Assembly (NCBI GenBank): GCA_947174955.1
Contig: CAMWKX010000104.1
Location: 1 to 5,075, forward strand
Origin: an uncultured Clostridia bacterium
GTDB lineage: Bacteria; Bacillota; Clostridia; Christensenellales; Borkfalkiaceae
Reading direction: 5' to 3'
DNA: 5,075 nt
Below, in pieces: positions 1 to 5,075 of this stretch; within the stretch, counting starts at the first letter, position 1, and every line of letters begins with the position of its first letter. A program made the translations under genes and the position numbers. Below the pieces are notes generated by a model. The model did no database searches and had not been told where the DNA came from. It saw only the letters and a program-made list of their open reading frames with translations.

Positions 1-482
1 ACCAGACGGAGAGCGCCGAAAGTATGGAATACACCGACCCCGTTACCAACGAGAAATACGTACCCTTTCTCATCGAGCCGTCGCTCGGCGTTGAACGTAT
101 GGTGCTCGCGTACCTCACCGACGCATACGACGAGGAAGTTATCAACGCCGAGAAAAACGACGTGCGCACCGTTTTGCGCCTGCACCCCTTCCTTGCGCCC
201 TACAAGGCGGCAATCCTTCCCTTACAGAAGGGACTTTCCGACAAGGCTGACGAGGTCTACAAAAAGCTTGCGAAGAAGTTCTCGGTTACCTACGACGTTA
301 CGGGCTCGATCGGCAAGCGTTACCGCCGTCAGGACGAGATAGGCACTCCCTACTGCATTACCATCGACTTCGATACTCTCGAAAACGACACAGTAACGGT
401 CCGCGACCGCGACAGTATGGAACAGATAAGACTGCCCATTTCCAAGCTTGAAGCGTATATCGAAAAGAGCCTTGAATTTTAA
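1..482 (+). CDS. glyQS: Glycyl-tRNA synthetase, C-terminal part (partial, 5' end outside window)
   Basis: This cytoplasmic class II aminoacyl-tRNA synthetase attaches glycine to tRNA-Gly using ATP. The frame is open from base 3 and leaves about 159 residues before TAA at 480-482; the usual protein is roughly 450-470 residues, so about the last third is here. The visible part begins just before class II motif 3 (EPSLGVERMVLAYL, which carries the ATP-contacting Arg of the ER pair). It continues into the anticodon-binding domain: VRTVLRLHPFLAPYKAAILP, then GSIGKRYRRQDEIGTPYCIT and the closing DTVTVRDRDSMEQIRLP strand. These stretches are typical of the one-chain, dimeric enzyme and not of the alpha2beta2 GlyQ/GlyS form. 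An ATG at 24 lies inside the gene and is not the start. The gene ends 17 bases before a hairpin terminator and converges on the next gene. The identification is firm; only the symbol (glyQS or glyS) is a matter of convention. Confidence 0.96.
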   Translation, partial: QTESAESMEYTDPVTNEKYVPFLIEPSLGVERMVLAYLTDAYDEEVINAEKNDVRTVLRLHPFLAPYKAAILPLQKGLSDKADEVYKKLAKKFSVTYDVTGSIGKRYRRQDEIGTPYCITIDFDTLENDTVTVRDRDSMEQIRLPISKLEAYIEKSLEF

Positions 483-488
483 GTAAAT

Positions 489-532
489 AAAAAAATAAGG
501 CGGGCGGCGCTCAATGCGCCGCCCGCTTTCAC
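489..532. terminator. Bidirectional intrinsic terminator between convergent genes
   Basis: A perfect 11-bp GC-rich stem (500-510 with 516-526) closes a 5-base loop TCAAT. On the + strand it is followed by TTTCACTTTT, a usable but interrupted U-rich tail, and serves the glycyl-tRNA synthetase gene. On the - strand it is followed by CTTA and then seven T (the A-run at 489-495), a stronger tail that serves the leftward genes ending at 541. The position between two convergent stop codons fits a shared terminator. The stem and tails are seen directly; termination is inferred. Confidence 0.93.
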
Positions 533-540
533 TTTTAAAT

Positions 541-837
541 TTAACCCTTCGGTATCGGCAGTTTATCCAATATCGAACTGAAATCGCCGCCAATCGTAAC
601 CAAAATAACCGTAATAACCACAGCAAACAATAAAATCACCAAAAAAGCTATTAAAAAATACATTCTCGCAAAACTGCGCCTGTTGATATTACTGTCGCTG
701 AGGGCAAATATTACAAGACATATAAAGCCCACGAGCGGAAGGGAAAACAAAATCTGATACCCCAAATATCCCCACGCCCCTATCGGACGGTATTTGTCGG
801 GCAGCTTGTTTATTTCGTCTTTTTCTCTTCTGTTCAT
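541..837 (-). CDS. Small two-helix membrane protein, uncharacterised Clostridia family
   Basis: Function is unknown. The 98-residue product has a short polar N-terminus with a LPDKYRPIGAWGYLGY segment (12-27), a hydrophobic helix at about 24-45, a polar turn DSNINRRSFARMY (48-60) and a second helix at about 60-82. It then ends in a short tail, DKLPIPKG. From memory, the YRPIGAWGY...NINRRxFAR pattern recurs in small membrane proteins of gut Clostridia without an assigned role. It probably sits in the cytoplasmic membrane, with both ends on the same side. I chose the ATG at 837-835 over the in-frame ATG at 885. A strong AAGGAGGG ribosome site (842-849) lies 5 bases before it, and the ATG at 885 lies upstream of the promoter's predicted transcript start. 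The gene is last before the shared terminator and appears to be transcribed by itself. Confidence 0.85.
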   Translation of the reverse strand: MNRREKDEINKLPDKYRPIGAWGYLGYQILFSLPLVGFICLVIFALSDSNINRRSFARMYFLIAFLVILLFAVVITVILVTIGGDFSSILDKLPIPKG

Positions 838-867
838 ATAACCCTCCTTCACGTTTCCGTTTAATTT

Positions 868-896
868 ATTATAAGCCGAAGCCAAAAATTTGTCAA
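868..896 (-). promoter_or_regulatory. Consensus sigma-A promoter for the 98-residue membrane protein
   Basis: Read on the - strand, TTGACA (896-891) and TATAAT (873-868) both match the consensus exactly and are separated by 17 bases. The expected transcript start is near 861, leaving a leader of about 24 bases with the AAGGAGGG ribosome site. It sits in the 72-base gap after the upstream gene's stop codon. I see no convincing terminator for that upstream operon in this gap, so some read-through into the small gene is likely. Confidence 0.87.
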
Positions 897-909
897 TTGC
901 AAAGCCGCT

Positions 910-2004
910 TTACTGCTCTTCCTCTTGTTCCTGCTCCTGCCTCTTGCCCTTCTTCTGCTTACGGTTGAAAATCGAGGGGCGCTTGCGCTTATCCTCCGCC
1001 GCCTTTTTGTTCTTGCCTTCCAGGTCGATATCCCCTTCCAGCTCCAGATCCTTGCACGGGTTTATCCTGACGTATCCGCACTCCTCGGCGTAATCGAATA
1101 TCTCCTTGGTCATCCACTCGGCAATGTTCCGCTCCTCGGCGGGCACGCTGTCCAAAAGCTTTAACAGCGCGGCGCAGTCGACCGCGTACATATACTTTTT
1201 GCCAATCGCGGGCAGAAAATAATCGTCCAGAAGCACGCGCATTCTTTCCCCGTACTTTCTCGCTGCTCTGCGTATCGCCTTGTTGAGCTGCTGTTCGCTC
1301 GTCAGCGACTGATACCACTCGATTGCAACGAATGAAAATCTGTACTTCACCTTTGCGGGCGAAATGAGCCATCGGAAAAAGCCCGCCACTCCGCCGAATA
1401 TTAAAGGCAGTCCCGTAAAAATTATCGACATTACCGCGAACACTATCGCAACCGTATCGAAGGTTGCGCCGATAGTGCTCTTATTTCCGTGCGTAGCGGA
1501 TATGACGAGCGCGGTTATCGCGATTGCAAGCGAGGCGAGCCTGACCACCAACAGCACGATTTTGCGCGTCTTTTTATGCTTTTTAGCCATTTCGGTGGAA
1601 CTGCTCTTACCCGATACCAGCGTCACGATAAACAGCGCGAACAGCGTTGCGATGTACACGCCTATGCACACGTAAATGGCTACGTCCAGACCCAGCGACA
1701 AATCCTTGTACAGCTTGCCCATTAAAAGGAAAGGTATGTACAGCATAAAGAAGATTATGGATATCGCCGTGGATACCGCGTTCAAGCGGCGCGCTATCTG
1801 CGCACGGTTGTCGTAGACGGGCTTTATCCAGCTCGTGTACGCGTCCTGAACGGTGGGGATAAAATTCATTACCCCCGATATGGTTTTAAACAGCGTCTGC
1901 CTCGTCTGCCTTTCGCTCTTTTCGGCGGAAAGCTCTTCGTTTTTTTCGTCGTTGACTTCGGTCACTGCCGTTACAGCCGTTTCGTCCGTTTCTTTCTTTC
2001 TCAT
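910..2004 (-). CDS. Unrecognised four-helix membrane protein with charged termini
   Basis: I do not recognise the family of this 364-residue protein. The N-terminus (1-75) is hydrophilic and rich in Glu, Lys and Thr, without a signal peptide. Four hydrophobic segments follow at about 77-97, 107-131, 149-170 and 183-213, with a basic loop KKHKKTRK (141-148) between the second and third. A soluble region of about 150 residues comes next, including YRFSFVAIEWYQSLTSEQQL (221-240) and a helical stretch at 240-310. The tail (331-364) is low-complexity: basic, then Gln/Glu-rich. By the positive-inside rule, the basic loop and both ends are probably cytoplasmic. The ATG at 2004 is preceded by AGGTGA with 4 bases between, and this site overlaps the TAG of the ABC-F gene. 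The two genes are 8 bases apart, so they are very likely co-transcribed and perhaps translationally coupled. The function cannot be inferred from the operon alone. Confidence 0.85.
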   Translation of the reverse strand: MRKKETDETAVTAVTEVNDEKNEELSAEKSERQTRQTLFKTISGVMNFIPTVQDAYTSWIKPVYDNRAQIARRLNAVSTAISIIFFMLYIPFLLMGKLYKDLSLGLDVAIYVCIGVYIATLFALFIVTLVSGKSSSTEMAKKHKKTRKIVLLVVRLASLAIAITALVISATHGNKSTIGATFDTVAIVFAVMSIIFTGLPLIFGGVAGFFRWLISPAKVKYRFSFVAIEWYQSLTSEQQLNKAIRRAARKYGERMRVLLDDYFLPAIGKKYMYAVDCAALLKLLDSVPAEERNIAEWMTKEIFDYAEECGYVRINPCKDLELEGDIDLEGKNKKAAEDKRKRPSIFNRKQKKGKRQEQEQEEEQ

Positions 2005-2012
2005 AAAATCAC

Positions 2013-3908
2013 CTAATCTATAAGTTGTCCGTACCTCTCGTACAGCTCTTCCAGCCGCCTCCGCATCTCATCCAGCTCGGCAACCGTTTGGTTTAACTTC
2101 TTGTAATCGCCCATAACTTCGGGGTCGGAAAGCTTTGAGTTGAGCTCCTCTTCCCGCGTTTCGAGCGCGGATATCTCCGCCTCGACGGCTTTCAGCTCGG
2201 CGCGCTGTTGCGCCTCCGCCGCCCTGTCCTTTTTCGAGCGGTAGCTTTTCTCGCGCTCGGCCTGCGCCTCTTTTCGCCTTTCCGCTTCCTCTTTAAGCCT
2301 CTCGCTCTCGGCGGCTTCCGCCTTCCTGACCTTGTACCCCTCGTACCCGCCGTCGTACGTTTTCAAAGCCGCATCCTCTATCTCAACGACGCGCTCCGCA
2401 ACCGCGGTTATGAAATATCTGTCGTGCGACACGAACAAGACCGTGCCGTCGAAATTTTTGAGCGCCTCCTCTAAACTCTCCCTTGCGGGCAGGTCGAGGT
2501 GGTTGGTAGGCTCGTCCAGAATAAGCACGTTGCCGTGCGCGTTCTCGAACACGCAGAGCGCGAGTTTTGCCCGCTCTCCGCCCGACAACGACGACACCTT
2601 TTTGTCGACGTCTTCCGCGCTCAGTCCGCACCGAGCGAGCGACGAGCGAACCTCGGTGAGCGAGTACGAAACGTGCCTCTCCCACAGCTCCGCCTGCACG
2701 GTATTGTCGCCGTTAAGGTTTGCCATTTCCTGATCGTAGTAGGCAAGCTTTGCGTACCTGCCGAGCATTATCGCGGGATTTCCGCCCGCAACGATCGCAC
2801 GCAGAAGGGTCGACTTGCCCGCACCGTTTTCGCCGAGAATTGCCACCTTTTCGCCGCGCAATATTTGCAATTGACCCCCTACTATCAGCGATTTACCGCC
2901 GATTTCGAGGTTTAAATTGTTTATCGTCAGCACTTCTTTGGCGGGTTGTTGGGTGTAGGTAAAATCGAAGCGCGGAGGTTTGGGAGGCAGGTACGGCTTT
3001 TCCAAAACGTCCATTCTTTCAAGCTGTTTTACGCGCGACTGCGCGCTCTTTGCCGTGGTTGCGCGCACTATGTTTTTGTCGACGTAAGTTTGCAGTTTTT
3101 TAATCTCTTCCTGCTGCTTTTCGTACTCCTTTAACGCGCGTTCGTACCTTTCCGATTTTAAAATTTTGTACTTGCTGTAATTGCCCGAATACGCGCTAAG
3201 CCGCTTGTTTTCGATTTCGATTATCTTTGTCACCGTGCGGTCGAGAAAATATCTGTCGTGCGATACGACGAACACCGCGCCTTTAAACGCGGACAGATAA
3301 TCTTCCAGCCAGTACAGCGTCTTTACGTCGAGATGGTTGGTAGGCTCGTCCAGTACCAACAGGTCGGGACTTTCGAGCAATAAACGTGCAAGCCTCAGCC
3401 TCGTCTTTTCGCCGCCCGACATAGTGTCGATAACCCTGTCGTAAAAGTTCTCGAAACCCATACCGTTTAAAACGGTCTTGATTTTTACGTCGACGTTGTA
3501 GCCGTCGCGCGAGGCGACGAATTTTTCAAGCGCCTCGATTTTCGCCGACAGAACCTTATACTCCTTGCCGCCGTATTCGCAGTTTGCAAGCTCGGCGTTG
3601 AGGGCCGACAGCCTTTCGACGGCAGAAATCTCCTCGCCGAACACGGCGCGCATTTCCGCGTACACCGTGTTGCCGCTCTCGTAGCCGCCGTTCTGTTCGA
3701 GATAGCCTATGCGCACGCCGTTCTTTTTTATGACTTCGCCGCTATCCGCCAAAAGCTGACCGAGCATAAGTTTTATAAGCGTAGTCTTGCCTGCGCCGTT
3801 GTCGCCGACAAGTCCCACGCGCTCCCCCTCGTTTACGGCAAAGGCGGCACCCTCGAATATTAAGTTGTCGCCGTAGCCGAAGCCGACGGAGGAAAAAGTT
3901 ACAAGCAT
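2013..3908 (-). CDS. ABC-F family ATPase (ribosome-associated translation factor, YdiF/Uup-like)
   Basis: This is a soluble protein with two ATP-binding cassettes and no membrane domain. ABC-F proteins bind the ribosomal E site and relieve stalled translation, and some protect against antibiotics. Cassette 1 has Walker A GDNGAGKTT (35-43), signature MSGGE (163-167), Walker B with catalytic Glu in LVLDEPTNHLD (184-194) and the switch SHDR (216-219). Cassette 2 has GENGAGKST (359-367), LSGGE (441-445), LILDEPTNHLD (462-472) and SHDR (494-497). The charged helical linker between them (about 242-310) is the segment that reaches toward P-site tRNA in this family. A C-terminal Glu/Lys/Arg-rich coiled coil (about 526-631) resembles YdiF and Uup more than EttA. 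All catalytic residues are present. The chosen ATG (3908) gives 631 residues and begins just before the first cassette strand; the longer open frame to 4133 lies inside the neighbouring gene and reads as non-ABC sequence. It starts 1 base after the upstream TAA with no good ribosome site, which suggests translational coupling. Housekeeping versus resistance role cannot be decided here. Confidence 0.95.
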   Translation of the reverse strand: MLVTFSSVGFGYGDNLIFEGAAFAVNEGERVGLVGDNGAGKTTLIKLMLGQLLADSGEVIKKNGVRIGYLEQNGGYESGNTVYAEMRAVFGEEISAVERLSALNAELANCEYGGKEYKVLSAKIEALEKFVASRDGYNVDVKIKTVLNGMGFENFYDRVIDTMSGGEKTRLRLARLLLESPDLLVLDEPTNHLDVKTLYWLEDYLSAFKGAVFVVSHDRYFLDRTVTKIIEIENKRLSAYSGNYSKYKILKSERYERALKEYEKQQEEIKKLQTYVDKNIVRATTAKSAQSRVKQLERMDVLEKPYLPPKPPRFDFTYTQQPAKEVLTINNLNLEIGGKSLIVGGQLQILRGEKVAILGENGAGKSTLLRAIVAGGNPAIMLGRYAKLAYYDQEMANLNGDNTVQAELWERHVSYSLTEVRSSLARCGLSAEDVDKKVSSLSGGERAKLALCVFENAHGNVLILDEPTNHLDLPARESLEEALKNFDGTVLFVSHDRYFITAVAERVVEIEDAALKTYDGGYEGYKVRKAEAAESERLKEEAERRKEAQAEREKSYRSKKDRAAEAQQRAELKAVEAEISALETREEELNSKLSDPEVMGDYKKLNQTVAELDEMRRRLEELYERYGQLID

Positions 3909-3909
3909 T

Positions 3910-4761
3910 TTAAAAATCCCACTTGGGTATGAAAGAGGTTTCCGCGCTTTCTTCGTCCTGCAAAAAAACGTTTGACAAGCCAAGCTCGCGCACCTTGTCG
4001 AGCACCTTGTTATATTCACGCTCTGTGACCTTGCGTTTAAGCTCGGGGAATTTGTCCGCCTCTCCGAACGGCGTGTACTGCCGCATAAGCGAAAAATATG
4101 TGTCCTCTGGCAAGCCCGCGACGAACTCGGCAACCTTTACGCTGTCGTACGAGGCGAGTGGCAGAATTAAGTGCCGCACTATACAGCCCGAAAGCAGTTT
4201 GCCGTCCTCCGACAGCTTTTTCGGCTTTCTCGCCATAAACTCAACAGCTAGCTGAGCAAAGTTTGGATAGTCCGCGCGCCCCGTGTACCGCTCCGCCAAA
4301 AAGGGGTCGATAAATTTCAAGTCGGGCAGATAGATATCCGTGAACGTGTCCGCAATTTCGAGCGTAGATATTTTTTCGTAGCCGTGCGTGTTGTACACCA
4401 CGGGAATTTTCGGGCGGTATATCGCGAACGCCTCGGCGATTTTATCCACGTAGTGCGTGGGCGTGACTAAATTTATGTTGTCCGCGCCTTTGTCTTCGAG
4501 CTCTCTGAAAATGCCCGCAAGCTCTTTCGGCGTTATCTCCTTGCCGCGCTCGTTGCGTGAAAGCTCCCAGTTCTGGCAGAATACGCACCTCAAAGAGCAC
4601 CCGCAGAAGAATACGCAACCGCTTCCGTTTTTAAAGGAAATTACAGGCTCCTCGAACGGGTGAAGATAGTATTTTGCGATTTTTATTCCACCTACGCCGC
4701 AGCGACCGACTTGTCTTTCACGGTCCGCACCGCACGATACGGGGCAAAGTTTACAGTTCAC
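3910..4761 (-). CDS. Radical SAM protein, PflX-like (COG1313; pyruvate formate-lyase activase relative)
   Basis: This is a predicted cytoplasmic 4Fe-4S enzyme that cleaves SAM to a 5'-deoxyadenosyl radical; its substrate is unknown. The radical SAM motif CSLRCVFC (Cys 55, 59, 62) is followed by QNWELS, as in PflA relatives. Other family stretches are NINLVTPTHY (95-104), VVYNTHGYE (121-129), DIYLPDLKF (142-150), RHLILP (196-201), SLMRQYTPF (224-232) and the ending FIPKWDF. The N-terminus MNCKLCPVSC plus Cys21 forms a CxxCxxxC...C pattern typical of the PflX group, and Cys49 and Cys53 add further possible ligands. At 283 residues it appears complete. The start is GTG at 4761; the protein begins at the conserved cysteine motif, so a later start would break it. 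No ribosome site precedes it, and the promoter predicts a leaderless mRNA. No glycyl-radical enzyme is present in the window, so a true activase role is not supported. It heads an operon with the ABC-F gene 1 base downstream. Confidence 0.92.
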   Translation of the reverse strand: MNCKLCPVSCGADRERQVGRCGVGGIKIAKYYLHPFEEPVISFKNGSGCVFFCGCSLRCVFCQNWELSRNERGKEITPKELAGIFRELEDKGADNINLVTPTHYVDKIAEAFAIYRPKIPVVYNTHGYEKISTLEIADTFTDIYLPDLKFIDPFLAERYTGRADYPNFAQLAVEFMARKPKKLSEDGKLLSGCIVRHLILPLASYDSVKVAEFVAGLPEDTYFSLMRQYTPFGEADKFPELKRKVTEREYNKVLDKVRELGLSNVFLQDEESAETSFIPKWDF

Positions 4762-4767
4762 AGATTG

Positions 4768-4796
4768 ATTGTAGCATAAAAAATAGCAGTTGTAAA
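4768..4796 (-). promoter_or_regulatory. Sigma-A promoter of the radical SAM / ABC-F operon
   Basis: On the - strand, TTTACA (4796-4791, 5 of 6 matches) and TACAAT (4773-4768, 5 of 6) are separated by 17 bases. A TG one base before the -10 makes it an extended -10 (TGCTACAAT). The last -10 base is followed by six bases and then the GTG start codon at 4761, so transcription should begin at or within a base or two of that codon. The -35 box lies inside the inverted repeat at 4787-4802. Confidence 0.75.
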
Positions 4797-4802
4797 CAAC
4801 TG
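4787..4802. repeat. 16-bp inverted repeat in divergent promoter region (possible operator)
   Basis: Two perfect 7-base arms, CAGTTGT (4787-4793) and ACAACTG (4796-4802), flank a 2-base centre AA. The repeat covers the leftward -35 box and ends 8 bases before the rightward -35 box, a suitable place for a regulator of one or both promoters. It is too AT-rich and poorly placed to be a terminator, since no transcript is expected to cross it. Binding by any protein is inferred and no regulator gene lies in the window. Confidence 0.5.
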
Positions 4803-4810
4803 TAATTTAA

Positions 4811-4839
4811 TTGACAAAGGAAAAATATGTATATATAAT
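4811..4839 (+). promoter_or_regulatory. metK: Consensus sigma-A promoter for the metK leader
   Basis: TTGACA (4811-4816) and TATAAT (4834-4839) are both exact matches with a 17-base spacer that is A/T-rich. The expected transcript start is about 4845-4847, just before the first paired strand of the riboswitch. Such a strong promoter fits a gene controlled mainly after initiation by attenuation. Confidence 0.9.
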
Positions 4840-4849
4840 ATTTTGCGTA

Positions 4850-4931
4850 ACCTATAGAGAGTGTGCGAGAGAACGGCTCTGCGACCACACAGCAACCTGC
4901 TTTGCAAGGTGCTAAGACCGTACCGATGGGT
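4850..4931 (+). promoter_or_regulatory. SAM-clan riboswitch aptamer (SAM-I-like core lacking P4) upstream of metK
   Basis: This leader RNA element should bind S-adenosylmethionine and control metK. Visible parts, by analogy with the S-box (SAM-I) core: P1 pairs ACCTAT (4850-4855) with ATGGGT (4926-4931); P2a pairs GTGTG (4861-4865) with CACAC (4886-4890); P2b pairs AGAG (4868-4871) with CTCT (4877-4880) around loop AACGG. P3 pairs ACCTGC (4895-4900) with GCAAGGT (4904-4910), with one bulged A. The conserved GCAACC and AAGGTGCTAA signatures are both present at 4892-4897 and 4907-4915. The pseudoknot pairs loop ACGG (4873-4876) with CCGT (4918-4921), at the same place as in SAM-I. Only four bases separate the pseudoknot strand from P1, so the P4 hairpin of SAM-I is missing; absence of P4 is a trait of the SAM-IV and SAM-I/IV groups. 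Clan membership is confident, subclass is not. Confidence 0.9.
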
Positions 4932-4958
4932 AGTAATACGATTTTTTAACCCGTTCGG
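4923..4958 (+). promoter_or_regulatory. Predicted antiterminator helix of the metK leader
   Basis: CCGATGGGT (4923-4931) can pair with ACCCGTTCGG (4949-4958): CCGA with TCGG, then a U-G pair next to one bulged base, then GGGT with ACCC. The upstream strand contains the whole 3' strand of P1 and the downstream strand is the left arm of the terminator. The helix is therefore exclusive with both. Without SAM it should form and let metK be read; with SAM, P1 is held and the terminator can fold. The pairing is seen; the switching is inferred from known S-box leaders. Confidence 0.75.
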
Positions 4959-4981
4959 TTTCCGAGCGGGTTTCTTATTTT
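4948..4981 (+). terminator. Riboswitch-controlled intrinsic terminator before metK
   Basis: AACCCGTTCGG (4948-4958) pairs with CCGAGCGGGTT (4962-4972) across loop TTT, giving 11 pairs including one U-G. A T-rich run with C and A interruptions follows (4971-4981). It lies after the SAM-binding core and ahead of the metK ribosome site, where an attenuator is expected. The interrupted T-run may make it moderately rather than fully efficient. Confidence 0.86.
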
Positions 4982-4995
4982 ATGGAGAAACACCT

Positions 4996-5075
4996 ATGAA
5001 AAAATTATTTACAAGCGAGAGCGTAACCGAAGGTCACCCCGACAAACTGTGCGACGCAATTTCCGACGCGTGCGT
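4996..5075 (+). CDS. metK: S-adenosylmethionine synthetase, N-terminus (partial, 3' end outside window)
   Basis: This cytoplasmic enzyme makes SAM from methionine and ATP. Only the first 26 residues are in the window, MKKLFTSESVTEGHPDK followed by LCDAISDAC. The FTSESVTEGHPDK block is the diagnostic N-terminal motif of the family, and its His and Asp lie at the ATP/triphosphate site. The ATG at 4996 is preceded by GGAG (4984-4987) with 8 bases between. The protein begins at the usual distance before the motif, so the start is secure. A consensus promoter and a SAM-sensing terminator leader lie directly upstream, so product feedback on its own synthesis is expected. Confidence 0.97.
   Translation, partial: MKKLFTSESVTEGHPDKLCDAISDAC

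Noticed and set aside
222..626. Long open frame on the - strand opposite the end of the glycyl-tRNA synthetase gene
   Set aside because: It is a shadow of a clear gene, crosses the terminator stem and has no promoter or ribosome site of its own.
838..885. Upstream ATG (885) for the 98-residue membrane protein
   Set aside because: It lies upstream of the predicted transcription start (about 861) and lacks a ribosome site; the ATG at 837 has a near-perfect one.
896..909. Possible terminator after the 364-residue membrane protein (AAAGC/GCTTT)
   Set aside because: The arms leave only one base for a loop and no T-run follows, so it cannot work as an intrinsic terminator.
3909..4133. N-terminal extension of the ABC-F reading frame (75 codons)
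   Set aside because: It overlaps the radical SAM gene in another frame, is Arg/Ser/Cys-rich and unlike any ABC-F sequence, and family similarity begins exactly at the ATG at 3908.
4921..4932. Small hairpin TACC-GATG-GGTA as a possible P4 stem of the riboswitch
   Set aside because: It would use up the P1 3' strand and the last pseudoknot base, and no other good P1 partner then remains next to P2.
4982..4999. Five-codon ORF (ATG GAG AAA CAC CTA TGA) overlapping the metK start by ATGA
   Set aside because: Its ATG is inside the terminator tail next to the GGAG ribosome site and has no site of its own; probably chance.
1..5075. tRNA or rRNA genes, CRISPR arrays, transposon ends or attachment sites
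   Set aside because: None found: the window is almost filled by genes, and the remaining gaps are explained by promoters, terminators and the riboswitch.

Overview
This window looks like ordinary chromosome from a Gram-positive, Clostridia-type anaerobe. The evidence is one-chain (alpha2-type) glycyl-tRNA synthetase, an S-box-type SAM riboswitch with a terminator ahead of metK, near-consensus sigma-A promoters in AT-rich gaps, and an oxygen-sensitive type of radical SAM enzyme. The genus cannot be told from this sequence. There is no sign of a phage, transposon, CRISPR array or plasmid, and I see no obvious new defence or secretion system.

Layout. At the left edge, on the + strand, is the C-terminal third of glycyl-tRNA synthetase (1-482). 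A strong GC-rich hairpin at about 500-526 follows it and can terminate transcription from both sides. Four genes on the - strand then run right to left, reading from 4761 down to 541: a PflX-like radical SAM protein (4761-3910), an ABC-F translation-factor ATPase (3908-2013), an unrecognised four-helix membrane protein with a charged tail (2004-910), and a 98-residue two-helix membrane protein (837-541). The first three are separated by 1 and 8 bases and are almost surely one operon. The fourth has its own perfect TTGACA-17-TATAAT promoter.

The gap 4762-4995 is a divergent control region. Leftward, a promoter places its expected transcription start on the GTG start codon of the radical SAM gene, so that mRNA is probably leaderless. 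Rightward, a second perfect sigma-A promoter drives a leader holding a SAM-binding riboswitch core, an antiterminator/terminator pair and then metK (SAM synthetase, cut by the right edge). A 7+2+7 inverted repeat lies between the promoters and overlaps the leftward -35 box.

How it fits together: metK makes SAM and is probably shut off by SAM through premature termination. The divergent operon begins with an enzyme that consumes SAM as a radical source, but this link is only positional. The points most worth a second look are the riboswitch (its core lacks the P4 hairpin of SAM-I), the leaderless start, and the uncharacterised radical SAM / ABC-F / membrane-protein operon.
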